Part shown: piece by piece, positions 52,770 through 62,094 of the stretch
How the letters are laid out: each line of letters begins with the position of its first letter
Position numbering within the stretch: position 1 is the stretch's first letter
DNA from: Trueperaceae bacterium
GTDB lineage: Bacteria; Deinococcota; Deinococci; Deinococcales; Trueperaceae
Reading direction: 5' to 3'
DNA length: 64,000 nucleotides
Assembly: GCA_020431825.1 (NCBI GenBank)
Contig: JAGQHN010000009.1
Span: 1-64,000, forward strand
Made by a program: the position numbers and the translations under genes
Notes under the pieces: generated by a model
The model's input: the letters and a program-made list of their open reading frames with translations, nothing else
What the model was told of the DNA's origin: nothing
The model's database searches: none

Positions 52770-52780
52770 ATGTATACAAC
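52770..52780. promoter_or_regulatory. GntR-type operator just downstream of the importer promoter
   Basis: ATGTATACAAC, the same TGTATACA core as the operators at 52581-52611, at about +10 to +20 relative to the predicted start. Typical repression position. Confidence 0.65.
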
Positions 52781-52916
52781 CTGTCTACGCGCTCTGGCGT
52801 CTCGAGTTTTTATATAAGTGCCTGACTAAAAGGGAGGTGGCATCGCTTGTTGTAGGCAAAGTTGGTGAATTCCCGGTCTTTTTATTTGCTATCCATAAAA
52901 TCTGGAAGGAGTACGT

Positions 52917-54230
52917 ATGAAACAAAGTTTTCGTTTGCTGATAGTGGCTTTTGTTTTATTTCTAAGTTCTGCAATGGCTCAGGTCAATGACCTCACCATC
53001 TGGTGGGCTGAGTGGGACCCGGCGAATTATTTGCAGCAACTCGTCAATGACTATGAAGCTGACACGGGCATCAAAGTAAATGTGGTTCAGGAGCCCTGGG
53101 GTAGCTACTACGATAAGGTTGCTGCCGAATGGGCTGCCAAGGGCGGCGGTTTTGATCTGGTGGTTGGTGATAGCCAGTGGATTGGTCAGGGTGTTACCGA
53201 GGGTCACTATGTCAATCTGACCGATTTTATGAATGAAAACAACATTACCGATACCGTTACTGAAGCGACTCTGAAGTACTACGGTGAATATCCTGGTGGC
53301 AGTGGGCAATATTATGCTTACCCCACAGAAGGTGATGCTAACGGTTGGGCTTACAGAAAAGACCTTTTTGAAAACCCTGATGAGATGGCGGCCTTTAAAG
53401 AAAAGTACGGCTATGATCTGGCCGTACCTGAAACCTGGGCCCAGCTTCGGGATATCGCAGAGTTCTTTACTCGCCCTGATGATGGTCTTTACGGCGTTGG
53501 TGTTTATACGCAGGTTGACTATGACGCGATTACCATGGGCTTTGAAAATGTCTTCTTTAGCTACGGCGCTGACTGGAAAGATGCTGATAACAATGTTATA
53601 GGCGTAGTGAATTCTGACGCAGCGGTACAAGCACTCGAGCTTTACAAAGAGCTTTATGATTTTTCACCTCCTGGAACCACCAACGCCTTCTTTGCTGAAA
53701 TGAACGACCTCTTTATCAACGGTCAGGCTGCCATGATTATGAATTATTTTGCCTTCTTCCCAGCCCTTGATAATTCTGAAATCAATAAATACCGTGATGT
53801 AACAGGTTATTTCCCTATGCCTAAAGGACCTACCGGCGAGCGTTACGCTGCGCTTGGTGGTCAGGGTATCAGTGTTAACAGTTACGCCAGCGATGAGCGT
53901 AAGCAAGCTGCGCTTGACTTTATAAAATGGTTTGCGCAAAAAGATGTGCAGGCCAACTGGGCGGCCTTGGGTGGCTATACCTGTAACAAAGAAGTGCTTC
54001 AGTCAGATGCTTTCTTAACCCAAACCCCCTATAATGCCGCGTTTGCTGAAACTATGAACTTTGTTAAAGATTTCTGGAATATTCCAGAGTTTGGTCAGCT
54101 CCTGGAACCCTCACAACGCTATTTGCATAGTTATGTCGTGGGTGGTGAAGGTACAGCACAAGAAGCCATGGATGGTATGGCTTTTGAGATGGACGAAATC
54201 CTGATCAATGCTGGAGTTATTAAGGAATAA
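52917..54230 (+). CDS. Carbohydrate ABC transporter substrate-binding protein (CUT1)
   Basis: A 437-aa periplasmic protein with a signal peptide ending SSAMAQ. Family 1 features: DLTIWWAEWDPANYLQQLVNDYEADTGIKVNVVQEPWGSYYDKVAAEWAAKGGGFDLVVGDSQWIGQ, then LYKELYDFSPPGTTNAFFAEMNDLFINGQAAMIMN and YAALGGQGISVNSYASDERKQAALDFIKWFA. Aromatic-rich positions fit a sugar ligand. AAGGAG lies 6 nt before the ATG. First gene of the right operon, under the consensus promoter, and followed by a strong hairpin that would favour excess binding protein. Confidence 0.94.
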   Translation: MKQSFRLLIVAFVLFLSSAMAQVNDLTIWWAEWDPANYLQQLVNDYEADTGIKVNVVQEPWGSYYDKVAAEWAAKGGGFDLVVGDSQWIGQGVTEGHYVNLTDFMNENNITDTVTEATLKYYGEYPGGSGQYYAYPTEGDANGWAYRKDLFENPDEMAAFKEKYGYDLAVPETWAQLRDIAEFFTRPDDGLYGVGVYTQVDYDAITMGFENVFFSYGADWKDADNNVIGVVNSDAAVQALELYKELYDFSPPGTTNAFFAEMNDLFINGQAAMIMNYFAFFPALDNSEINKYRDVTGYFPMPKGPTGERYAALGGQGISVNSYASDERKQAALDFIKWFAQKDVQANWAALGGYTCNKEVLQSDAFLTQTPYNAAFAETMNFVKDFWNIPEFGQLLEPSQRYLHSYVVGGEGTAQEAMDGMAFEMDEILINAGVIKE

Positions 54231-54244
54231 ACCTTTGAACTAGG

Positions 54245-54275
54245 GTCCCCAGCCTCGCTCCTCAGGGCTGGGGAC
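54245..54275 (+). terminator. Attenuating hairpin after the binding-protein gene
   Basis: GTCCCCAGCC / GGCTGGGGAC form a perfect 10-bp stem with an 11-nt loop, followed by TTTGGTTT. Located 14 nt after the stop, before the permease genes. Confidence 0.7.
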
Positions 54276-54370
54276 TTTGGTTTAGACGGTGTGGATGTGC
54301 TTCTAGGCTATAAGCCCATGTTCATTGGCCGAATGCACAAAACAGGACACCTTCTGGTTTATGGAGTCTT

Positions 54371-55273
54371 ATGATTAAAAGCCCGAGTAAACGTCGTCAA
54401 CTGAGCGACCGCAATATTATTTTGCTCTTTATTTTGCCAACCATGATTATCTTGGTTTTAATGAATATTTATCCACTTTTTTATAGTCTTTATCTGAGTT
54501 TTACAGATTATTCGGTTATTTCGAGTGTGGCACCCAAATGGGTCGGCTTTCAAAATTATCAAACCATCTTATCGGATACCAGATTCTGGAAACATTTTGC
54601 TATTACCGGACAATATACGATTATCACTGTTGCCTTACAAATGCTTATTGGCTTTGGTCTGGCACTGCTTATCAAAGAAAAGTTCTGGGGAAGTGGGATT
54701 ATAACTACCCTGATTCTGGTTCCTATGATGCTTTCTCCGGTGGTGGTTGGTCTGTTCTGGCGGCTTATGTATCATCCGTCTTATGGCATTGTTAACTATC
54801 TGATTGGTTTCAGGAATATAAATACCGCACCAGAATGGCTGGGCAGTCCCACCCTGGCACTTTGGGCAATCATCATTGTTGACGTCTGGATGTGGAGTCC
54901 GTTTGTCATGCTTTTGTCTTTGGCAGGTTTAAGTGCTATTCCTGACTACCTGTATGAAGCAGCTGCCATAGACAGGGCGGGTAGCTGGTTTATTTTTCGC
55001 CGTATTACCTTGCCTCAGGTTATGCCACTCCTGCTGATTGCTGTGCTGTTTCGGACCATTGAAGCTTTAAAACAATTTGATCTGGTAATGGGGATTACGG
55101 GAGGGGGGCCGGGGGACGCCACCGAAACCGTTTCGGTAAGGCTCTACCGTGAGGCTTTTCAGGGGCAATTTGATACAGGCTTATCAAGTGCGCTGGCTTA
55201 TATTGTGCTGATTGTCATTATTGCTATTAGTAATCTTTATATTCGTCAGCTGAATAAAGTAAGGGAAGGCTGA
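54371..55273 (+). CDS. Carbohydrate ABC transporter permease 1 (MalF/UgpA type)
   Basis: A 300-aa permease with six helices: RNIILLFILPTMIILVLMNIYPLFYSLYLSFTDY at the N-terminus, and the EAA loop YLYEAAAIDRAGSWFIFRRITLPQVMP. AGGGG..GDATETVS is the usual periplasmic loop (GGGPGDATE). GGAG before ATG. Its stop overlaps the next start by one base. Confidence 0.93.
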   Translation: MIKSPSKRRQLSDRNIILLFILPTMIILVLMNIYPLFYSLYLSFTDYSVISSVAPKWVGFQNYQTILSDTRFWKHFAITGQYTIITVALQMLIGFGLALLIKEKFWGSGIITTLILVPMMLSPVVVGLFWRLMYHPSYGIVNYLIGFRNINTAPEWLGSPTLALWAIIIVDVWMWSPFVMLLSLAGLSAIPDYLYEAAAIDRAGSWFIFRRITLPQVMPLLLIAVLFRTIEALKQFDLVMGITGGGPGDATETVSVRLYREAFQGQFDTGLSSALAYIVLIVIIAISNLYIRQLNKVREG

Positions 55274-56271
55274 TGGCACTCAGGTCTCCAAGCGCTCCCA
55301 AGCAAGATGTCGTTATTTCAACCAGAGTAGATAAGGTTGGTCTAAGACCTGCCCTGTTGCGCAATTTTCGTGCGGGTCTGGCCGTGGTTGCCGCTCTCAT
55401 TATGTTACTCCCTGCTGTCTGGATGAGCATGACCGCTTTTAAATCGCGCCCGGATGCAGTTTCTGTGCCGCCGAAAGTTTTTTTTACGCCTACTTTAGAA
55501 GGCTTTGTTAGCTTGCTGACGGACCGTCGCCAATTATCCAATACCGAACTCGAGGACTACAAACAGCGTACGGACCTAAACTGGATGGATAAACTGGCTC
55601 TTAAACGTGGTCAGGCGATTATTGGCTGGAGTGAATTTCCAAAACATTTGCGTAATTCCATTATTATTTCAGTCACGTCAACCTTCTTGTCTATCTTTTT
55701 TGGCGTGCTTGCGGCTTATGCCTTTAGTCGCTTTAAGATTCCGGGTGAAAGCGACCTGCTGTTCTTTATTTTGAGTACCCGGATGTTACCGCCGGTTGTT
55801 GTCACTATTCCTATCTTTTTGATGTACCGCGCCCTGGGCCTCTTTGACACCCACATTGGCCTGATTTTGCTCTACACAGCGTTTAACCTATCTTTTGCCG
55901 TCTGGCTCATGAAAGGGTTTATCGATGAAATTCCTAAAGAATACGAAGAAGCTGCGCTGGTAGACGGCTATACTCGCTTACAGGCTTTTCGGAAAATCGT
56001 CTTACCGCAGGCAATTACTGGTATTGCAGCGACAACGGTATTTTCCTTTATTTTTGCCTGGAACGAATATGCCTTTGCGCTTATGCTCACTTCAAGCGCG
56101 GCACGTACCGCCCCTCCCAGTCTGCCCTCGAGGATTGGTACAGGGGGCGTAGAATGGGCTGCGATTGCCGCAGGTTCGCTCCTGTTTCTGATTCCCGCCA
56201 TCATTCTGACGTTTGCACTTCGTAAGCACTTGCTTAGAGGTGTGACCTTCGGGGCGATTCGTAAAGGATAA
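55273..56271 (+). CDS. Carbohydrate ABC transporter permease 2 (MalG/UgpE type)
   Basis: A 332-aa permease: first helix VVAALIMLLPAVWMSMTAFKS, EAA loop EYEEAALVDGYTRLQAFRKIVLPQA, C-terminal helix ending LRKHLLRGVTFGAIRKG. It carries an insertion of roughly 60 residues in the first periplasmic loop (about 70-130, LTDRRQLSNTELEDYKQRTDL...GQAIIGWSEFP), longer than usual MalG proteins. Start overlaps the previous stop (TGATG). Confidence 0.93.
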   Translation: MALRSPSAPKQDVVISTRVDKVGLRPALLRNFRAGLAVVAALIMLLPAVWMSMTAFKSRPDAVSVPPKVFFTPTLEGFVSLLTDRRQLSNTELEDYKQRTDLNWMDKLALKRGQAIIGWSEFPKHLRNSIIISVTSTFLSIFFGVLAAYAFSRFKIPGESDLLFFILSTRMLPPVVVTIPIFLMYRALGLFDTHIGLILLYTAFNLSFAVWLMKGFIDEIPKEYEEAALVDGYTRLQAFRKIVLPQAITGIAATTVFSFIFAWNEYAFALMLTSSAARTAPPSLPSRIGTGGVEWAAIAAGSLLFLIPAIILTFALRKHLLRGVTFGAIRKG

Positions 56272-56274
56272 ATT

Positions 56275-57363
56275 GTGGCGACCATCGAACTCAAGCAAGT
56301 AGAAAAGCGCTTTGGCGAAGCCTACGCCGTTAAGCCGATGGATATGACGATTAATAATGGCGATTTTGTGGTTTTGCTTGGCCCTTCTGGCTGTGGCAAG
56401 ACGACAACGCTGCGGATGATTTCTGGGCTCGAGTCGGTCTCGAGTGGCATTATTAATTTCAATGACAAAGACGTCACCTGGCTGCACCCAAGCGAACGCG
56501 ACATTGCCTTTGTCTTTCAGTTTTTTGCCCTTTATTCGCACATGACCTGCCGTGAAAATATCGCTTTTCCGCTGCGTGCCAGTGGCGAAGAGGGTGCTGA
56601 AATCGACCGCAAGGTCAAGCGAGTTGCTGAGATGCTCCGTATTGAGCATTTGCTTAAATCACGACCAGGTGGACTTAGTGGGGGAGATCAGCAGCGGGTG
56701 GCCCTGGCAAGGGCGCTGGTGCGTAAACCTGCGGCGTTTCTTATGGATGAACCCCTTGGTGCCCTTGACGCCGAGTTTCGTGAAACCATGCGGGCAGAAA
56801 TAAAACGGCTGCACCTCGAGCAAAATGCCACCACGGTTTATGTAACACACGATCAGATTGAGGCTATGGCGATGGGTGACAAAATTGTGGTCATGTCGGC
56901 TGCTGAGATTCAGCAAGCCGGGACCCCCCTCGAGGTTTACTATGACCCAGCTAATCTTTTTGTAGCGCGCTTTATTGGTAGTCCGGGTATGAATCTGGTT
57001 GAGGGAAGTTACAGCGAGGGCAAAATCAAACTTGGCGATGCCAATATCTACTGTGTACCGCAGGATTGGCGAGCGAGTTTAGATACGACCATTGGTACGG
57101 GTGAGGTTGTTGTGGGCTTCAGACCTGAGGCGGTGCAGTTTTCCGCGCAGGGGCAACTTGGTTCGTCGGTGTATGCTAATGATCTTCATGGGAGCTACAG
57201 CATGCTGCATCTCGAGCTTATTAAGGACAATATTGTCAATGCTCGAGCTGACCGCCGTGACCGTCATCAGATGGGAGATAGCATCAAATTTGACATTGAC
57301 CCGGAGCAGGTGAGATTTTTTGACCCGAAGACGGAAAAAGCCTTGCAGAAGGTGGCGCTATGA
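56275..57363 (+). CDS. ABC transporter ATPase 1 (MalK/UgpC type)
   Basis: A 362-aa ATPase starting at GTG (56275) with AAAGGA upstream. Walker A GPSGCGKTT, Q-loop VFQFFALYSHMT, signature LSGGDQQRVALARAL, Walker B AAFLMDEPLGALDAEF and H-loop VYVTHDQIEAMA are all intact; the C-terminal half is the TOBE-type regulatory region. The D-loop and Q-loop differ from those of the second ATPase. It ends in a 4-bp overlap with that gene. Confidence 0.94.
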   Translation: MATIELKQVEKRFGEAYAVKPMDMTINNGDFVVLLGPSGCGKTTTLRMISGLESVSSGIINFNDKDVTWLHPSERDIAFVFQFFALYSHMTCRENIAFPLRASGEEGAEIDRKVKRVAEMLRIEHLLKSRPGGLSGGDQQRVALARALVRKPAAFLMDEPLGALDAEFRETMRAEIKRLHLEQNATTVYVTHDQIEAMAMGDKIVVMSAAEIQQAGTPLEVYYDPANLFVARFIGSPGMNLVEGSYSEGKIKLGDANIYCVPQDWRASLDTTIGTGEVVVGFRPEAVQFSAQGQLGSSVYANDLHGSYSMLHLELIKDNIVNARADRRDRHQMGDSIKFDIDPEQVRFFDPKTEKALQKVAL

Positions 57364-58433
57364 GCCGCATTCGCCTAGAGACAATCAGTAAAACCTTTGG
57401 TGAAGAGCTGGCTTTAAGCAAGGTTAGTCTGGACATACAGGACAATGAATTTTTTGTTTTGCTCGGTCCAACAGGGGCAGGTAAAACAACCACCCTGCGC
57501 GTTATTGCGGGTCTGGAAAAACAGGACGCTGGTCATGTCTACTTTGATGAAAGTCTGGTTGACAGCATTCCACCAGCAGACCGCGATACCGCTTTTGTGT
57601 TTCAGCAGTACTCGCTCTACCCCAATATGACGGTTTACGAAAATCTGGCCTTTCCCCTTAAGTCACCCCTGCGAAATTTTGATGCCGCCGATATCGACAG
57701 ACGCATCAAGGATGCCGCTGAAAAACTACGTATCACCCATTTGCTCGAGCGCAAAACAGCGCGCCTCTCAGGTGGGGAAATGCAGCGGGTATCGATTGGT
57801 CGGGCGATTGTCAGAAAGCCTAGGGTTTTTCTAATGGATGAGCCTCTGTCCAACCTGGACGCCAAACTCCGTGAATCTTTACGGGTTGAGCTTAAACATT
57901 TGCAAAAAACCCAGGAAGTCACCACTCTATTTGTAACGCATGACCAGATTGAGGCGCTGACTATGGCAGATCGGCTGGCGGTCTTAAACAATGGAAAAAT
58001 CATACAGATAGGTAGTCCTGATGATATTTACGACCGTCCTGCCAGTACCTTTGTGGCGCAGCTGGTTGGTACGCCCCGAATCAATTTGTTTGAGACCGAA
58101 TTTGCGGGTGGCAAGTTGCATAGTTTAAAAAATGCTTTAGAGTTTGACGCTACCGGGCTCGAGCCTGCCTCCAAAACATTGGTGGGTATTCGTCCGGAAG
58201 ACATCAGCATAAGTGCTCAAGGCACTTTTCATGCCAAGGTTGTCCTTAAAGAACCTCTGGGTGTTGAGACCATCGTTCATTTGCAAACTGAAGATAATAA
58301 GCTTCTGGCAATCGTGCCGGGCATCAGCCATCACCAGATTGGTGAAACGGTAAAGTTTGAGGTCAATAGTGACAGGCTGCATTTCTTTACGACTGAGGGT
58401 GAGCGAATTGAGGCTAAAGGAGTGGCCGCATGA
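57360..58433 (+). CDS. ABC transporter ATPase 2 (MalK/UgpC type)
   Basis: A 357-aa ATPase with Walker A GPTGAGKTT, Q-loop VFQQYSLYPNMT, signature LSGGEMQRVSIGRAI, Walker B VFLMDEPLSNLDAKL and H-loop LFVTHDQIEALT, then a TOBE region. Both ATPases have complete sites, so the importer may use a heterodimer, as in the GlpS-GlpT pair of some glycerol ABC importers. Most CUT1 systems use one ATPase twice. Overlaps the first by ATGA. Confidence 0.94.
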   Translation: MSRIRLETISKTFGEELALSKVSLDIQDNEFFVLLGPTGAGKTTTLRVIAGLEKQDAGHVYFDESLVDSIPPADRDTAFVFQQYSLYPNMTVYENLAFPLKSPLRNFDAADIDRRIKDAAEKLRITHLLERKTARLSGGEMQRVSIGRAIVRKPRVFLMDEPLSNLDAKLRESLRVELKHLQKTQEVTTLFVTHDQIEALTMADRLAVLNNGKIIQIGSPDDIYDRPASTFVAQLVGTPRINLFETEFAGGKLHSLKNALEFDATGLEPASKTLVGIRPEDISISAQGTFHAKVVLKEPLGVETIVHLQTEDNKLLAIVPGISHHQIGETVKFEVNSDRLHFFTTEGERIEAKGVAA

Positions 58434-58463
58434 GGGATTTCAACTTTCTTTGTTTGCGTAATA

Positions 58464-58552
58464 GAAATCCCCCCCGACCCAAGAGTATTCTCGCTTTGCT
58501 CGGATCCTTTATAAAAGGGGGGAGGTTGAGCGAAGCGCAAATCGAGGGGATT
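58464..58552. repeat. Palindromic intergenic repeat, copy B
   Basis: Outer arms AATCCCCCCC and GAGGGGATT enclose a second pairing (TCGCTTTGCTC with GAGCGAAGCG). Same class as copies A and C. It fills the 151-bp gap before the epimerase gene and may fold in the operon mRNA. Confidence 0.65.
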
Positions 58553-58584
58553 GAACGTTACACATCAAATTCGCTGAGGCTGAC

Positions 58585-59439
58585 ATGGTTTTAAGTTTTG
58601 GAGTTAATACCTGGGTCTGGGTTTCACCCACTACAACTGAGCGCTTTGCACAGTATGTGCCAAAAGTTAAAGCGATGGGTTTTGACATGATTGAATTTGG
58701 GGTAGAAGACACCAGCGCCCTTGACTACAAAAAGGCTGCCGAGATTTTAAATGACTATGACTGTGGTATCAGTGTGGCTGCAGCGATGGGACCGGACCGA
58801 GATTTAATTATTGCTGATAGGGGTATTCAGCAAAATGGGCTTGCCTATCTTAAGCACTGCATCGATGCCTGTCATACCCTTGGAGCACACAACCTGATTG
58901 GTCCTATGTACTCAGCGGTGGGGCGTGTCTGGGAACAAACGCCAGAAGGTCGTGAACGCGATAGCGAAACGCTGGTGAAGCATCTCAAAGAATTATCTTC
59001 TTATGCCGCAGATAAAGGGGTGGTGCTTTGCCTCGAGCCCCTCAATCGGTTTGAGACCAGCTTTCTTAATACCACCCAGCAGATGAACGAAATCATTGAC
59101 CGGGTTGATCACCCTGCCTGTAAAGTTCTGCTTGATACCTTTCATATGAACATCGAAGAAAAATCGCTGGGTGATGCCATACGGCTTTGTGGTCATAGAC
59201 TTGCCCATTTTCATGCCTGTGAAAATGACCGGGGCGCACCTGGTAGTGGCAATGTTACCTGGAATGATGTGGCGGAAGGTCTAAAGGACATTAAATATGA
59301 GGGCCCAGTCGTTATCGAGTCGTTTACCAGCGAAGTCAAATCTATTGCCAGAGCGGCTGCTATCTGGCGCAAGTTTGAGTCTTCTCAAGATGCTCTGGCA
59401 GAAAATGGTCTTAGATTTCTCAAGGGACTACTTGCATGA
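58585..59439 (+). CDS. D-tagatose/D-psicose 3-epimerase-like TIM barrel, copy 2
   Basis: A 284-aa epimerase-like protein with LCLEPLNRFETSFLNTT (Glu ligand), VLLDTFHMNIEEKS (Asp), AHFHACENDRGAPGSG (His) and VVIESF (Glu), the metal site of the tagatose/psicose 3-epimerase group. GAGG precedes ATG. It overlaps UPF0261 copy 2 by 4 bp, so epimerase and UPF0261 are produced together, as on the left arm. Confidence 0.9.
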   Translation: MVLSFGVNTWVWVSPTTTERFAQYVPKVKAMGFDMIEFGVEDTSALDYKKAAEILNDYDCGISVAAAMGPDRDLIIADRGIQQNGLAYLKHCIDACHTLGAHNLIGPMYSAVGRVWEQTPEGRERDSETLVKHLKELSSYAADKGVVLCLEPLNRFETSFLNTTQQMNEIIDRVDHPACKVLLDTFHMNIEEKSLGDAIRLCGHRLAHFHACENDRGAPGSGNVTWNDVAEGLKDIKYEGPVVIESFTSEVKSIARAAAIWRKFESSQDALAENGLRFLKGLLA

Positions 59440-60644
59440 AAACCGTCTTGCTTATCGGTACGCTGGACACCAAAGGTCAGGAATATCTTTTTGTTAAAAA
59501 CCTGATTGAGGCACGGGGGCATAAAGCACTGCTTATGAATGCAGGGGTCTTTGAAGCGACGATTTCTGCTGACATAAGTGCAGAAGAGGTTGCTCGTGCG
59601 GGTGGGGAGAGCCTCGAGTCCTTACGCAGCAAAAGCGACCGGGGTCACGCGGTGACCATTATGAAGCGCGGTGTTGAAGCTGTAACCAAAGACTTGTTTG
59701 ACAAAGATGCCATACAAGCGGTTCTGGGTTTAGGCGGTTCAGGCGGTACGATTCTGGCAACGGCAGGCATGCGTACCTTGCCTGTAGGGGTTCCTAAACT
59801 GATGGTTTCAACCCTGACTTCTGGCGATATTGCGCCCTACGTAGATATAAAAGATATCTGCATGATGTATTCGGTGGTAGATATTGCCGGGATTAACCAG
59901 CTCTCGAGCCAGATTTTAAGCAATGCTGCCGGCATGATTTGTGGAGCACTCGAGCAAGCTATTCCTGAAATGGAAAGCAAACCTCTTATTGCCGCTACCA
60001 TGTTTGGGGTTACTACCCCTTGTGTGACCAGGGTCAGGGAGAAGCTCGAGTCTGAGGGCTACGAAGTCCTGATTTTTCACGCTACGGGTAGTGGTGGTCG
60101 GGCGATGGAAGGGCTGATAAGAGACGGCTTTATAACCGCAGTCGCTGACATTACTACGACGGAATGGTGCGACGAGCTGGTCGGGGGCGTGTTATCTGCC
60201 GGGAAAGATAGGTTAGAAGCTGCCGCAAACGCGGGTATTTCTCAGGTTGTCTCTGTCGGTGCGCTGGATATGGTCAACTTCTGGGCGATGAATACTGTGC
60301 CCGAAAGGTTTAAAGACCGCAAATTTTACAAGCACAACGAAAACGTTACGCTTATGCGTACCACAGCCGAGGAAAACGCGCAACTTGGAAAAATCATTGC
60401 CGAAAAAATAAATGCTGCGACAGGGCCAACCATGCTTATCTTGCCTCTAAAAGGCGTAAGTATGATTGATGCTGAAGGACAGGCATTTTATAGTCCTGAG
60501 GCAGACGCGGCCCTTTTTGCAAGTTTGCGTGAACACCTTGCAAAGCACATTAAACTCGTTGAACTTGATGCGCATATCAATGATGATGCTTTTGCCAGCG
60601 CTGTTGTGACTGAACTTCTCAGGTTGATGAAAGAGGCTGGCTAA
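59436..60644 (+). CDS. UPF0261 (Tm-1-like ATP-binding domain) protein, copy 2
   Basis: A 402-aa paralogue of the left-arm protein: VLLIGTLDTKGQEYLFV start, VLGLGGSGGTILATAGM, MYSVVDIAGINQLS, LIFHATGSGGRAMEGL, and VGALDMVNFW. ATGA overlap with the epimerase gene. In Tm-1 and related proteins this domain is fused to a TIM barrel; here the barrel is the separate next gene. Likely an ATP- or nucleotide-using enzyme of this pathway, reaction unknown. Confidence 0.88.
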   Translation: MKTVLLIGTLDTKGQEYLFVKNLIEARGHKALLMNAGVFEATISADISAEEVARAGGESLESLRSKSDRGHAVTIMKRGVEAVTKDLFDKDAIQAVLGLGGSGGTILATAGMRTLPVGVPKLMVSTLTSGDIAPYVDIKDICMMYSVVDIAGINQLSSQILSNAAGMICGALEQAIPEMESKPLIAATMFGVTTPCVTRVREKLESEGYEVLIFHATGSGGRAMEGLIRDGFITAVADITTTEWCDELVGGVLSAGKDRLEAAANAGISQVVSVGALDMVNFWAMNTVPERFKDRKFYKHNENVTLMRTTAEENAQLGKIIAEKINAATGPTMLILPLKGVSMIDAEGQAFYSPEADAALFASLREHLAKHIKLVELDAHINDDAFASAVVTELLRLMKEAG

Positions 60645-60650
60645 TGGTAA

Positions 60651-60728
60651 GAATCCCCCTCAAGCCTCCTCTGGAAAAGGGGAAGGCAAACGTTCTCCCC
60701 GTTCTTAAAGAGGGTCTATGGGGATTTC
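60651..60728. repeat. Palindromic intergenic repeat, copy C
   Basis: AATCCCCCTC at the left and GGGGATTT at the right enclose CTCTGGAAAAGGGGAAGG and TTCTCCCCGTTCTTAAAGAGGG. Third member of the class; sits between UPF0261 copy 2 and the TIM-barrel gene. Confidence 0.65.
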
Positions 60729-60775
60729 TCACTCCCGATAGCAAAGCTTAAACTGTATGCAAAAAGGAGAAAATC

Positions 60776-61615
60776 ATGCCTTTTATTCCAAGAAGTGAAG
60801 CCTTAAAACGGTTACGCGCACAGATTGCCAGCGGTCAACCGCTTATTGGGGCGGGGGCAGGTACAGGCATTTCGGCTAAGTTTGTCGAGCGGGGCGGCGT
60901 GGATATTATTATCATTTATAATTCCGGGCGCTACCGTATGGCGGGCCGGGGTAGTCTGGCAGGCATTATGCCTTATGGCGATGCCAATGCCATTGTTGTA
61001 GAGATGGGCGGTGAGGTTTTGCCCGTGGTGAAAGACACCATGGTGCTAGCAGGTGTGTGTGGCACCGACCCCTTTCGCCTGATGCCAGTTTTTCTAAAAC
61101 AGCTTAAAGAGATGGGCTTTGATGGCGTTCAGAACTTTCCCACGGTAGGTTTGATTGACGGGACGTTTCGGGCAGGACTCGAGGAAACTGGCATGAGCTA
61201 TGACCTGGAAGTTGACATGGTACGCATGGCTCATGATCTGGATATGCTCACCTGCCCTTATATTTTTAGCCCTGAAGATGCTGTCAAGATGACCAAAGCT
61301 GGCGCAGATGTGCTGGTACCGCATATGGGCCTAACTACCAAGGGAACGATTGGTGCACAGACTGCGCTTACGCTTGACGATTGTGTCAAGAAAATTCAGG
61401 ATATGCATGACGCTGCCAAAGACATTAACCCCGAGGTTATGGTGATTTGTCATGGTGGCCCGATTGCCGAGCCCGAAGATGCGCAGTACATACTCGATAA
61501 CACAGAGGGGATTGTGGGCTTTTTTGGAGCCTCGAGCATGGAGCGCCTTGCTGTAGAACCTGCCATTGAAAATCAAGCCAGACGCTTTAAGGAAATGAAA
61601 TTTAGTAAAAAGTAG
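60776..61615 (+). CDS. Phosphoenolpyruvate-hydrolase-like TIM barrel (Tm-1 C-terminal domain type)
   Basis: A 279-aa protein of the phosphoenolpyruvate-hydrolase-like family, the TIM barrel that forms the C-terminal half of plant Tm-1. Motifs: [17 protein letters not shown] near the N-terminus, [59 protein letters not shown] and [24 protein letters not shown] before ATG. Placed after UPF0261 copy 2, the two probably form a complex. Enzymatic reaction in bacteria is not settled; the name reflects fold similarity. Confidence 0.85.
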   Translation: MPFIPRSEALKRLRAQIASGQPLIGAGAGTGISAKFVERGGVDIIIIYNSGRYRMAGRGSLAGIMPYGDANAIVVEMGGEVLPVVKDTMVLAGVCGTDPFRLMPVFLKQLKEMGFDGVQNFPTVGLIDGTFRAGLEETGMSYDLEVDMVRMAHDLDMLTCPYIFSPEDAVKMTKAGADVLVPHMGLTTKGTIGAQTALTLDDCVKKIQDMHDAAKDINPEVMVICHGGPIAEPEDAQYILDNTEGIVGFFGASSMERLAVEPAIENQARRFKEMKFSKK

Positions 61616-61674
61616 AAAGTGAATAGTGGTTAGTGATTGGTAAAAACTCTATCCACGCTTACCGGAGGTAAGAC

Positions 61675-62085
61675 ATGAAAACCATAGGACGCTGCAAAAT
61701 TACTCGTAATGAAGATGTTGACCAGCTTCGCTTTGACTGGGGAACATTACATTTTTTAAGTGATGAAAATGCTACAGGCGCCAAAAGTTTTAGCTTTGGT
61801 CATGTTGAACTGGCGGTTGGCAAAGGCCACGTGCGCCACAACCACCCTGACGCCGATGAAATCATTTATGTCATGTCTGGTGAAGGTGACCAGATGCTGG
61901 ATGATGAGCCTGCGGTTCATGTCAAAAAAGGCGATTCTATCTGGATTCCTAAAGGTATTTATCACTCAACCATTAATCAGGGAAGCGAGCCCATGCATTT
62001 ACTGGTGGTTTATGCGCCTGCCGGGGCTGAGCAGGTGCTGTGGCAAGATCCTGGCGTAACCGTCTTAAAGCCCGGTCAGCACTAG
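61675..62085 (+). CDS. Cupin-domain protein
   Basis: A 136-aa single cupin: motif 1 VGKGHVRHNHPDADEIIYVMSGEG and motif 2 VHVKKGDSIWIPKGIYHSTINQG, with three His and a Glu for metal. Such cupins in sugar loci may be isomerases (for example of sugar acids), mutarotases or binding proteins. GGAGG 7 nt before the ATG. Tenth-kilobase continuation of the right operon. Confidence 0.9.
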   Translation: MKTIGRCKITRNEDVDQLRFDWGTLHFLSDENATGAKSFSFGHVELAVGKGHVRHNHPDADEIIYVMSGEGDQMLDDEPAVHVKKGDSIWIPKGIYHSTINQGSEPMHLLVVYAPAGAEQVLWQDPGVTVLKPGQH

Positions 62086-62094
62086 GAGAAGGCC

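Noticed and set aside
52837-52920. A 27-codon GTG frame in the importer leader ending in ATGA on the binding-protein start
   Set aside because: The AGGGAGG sits directly against the GTG with no spacing, so initiation there is unlikely; no leader-peptide motif is seen.
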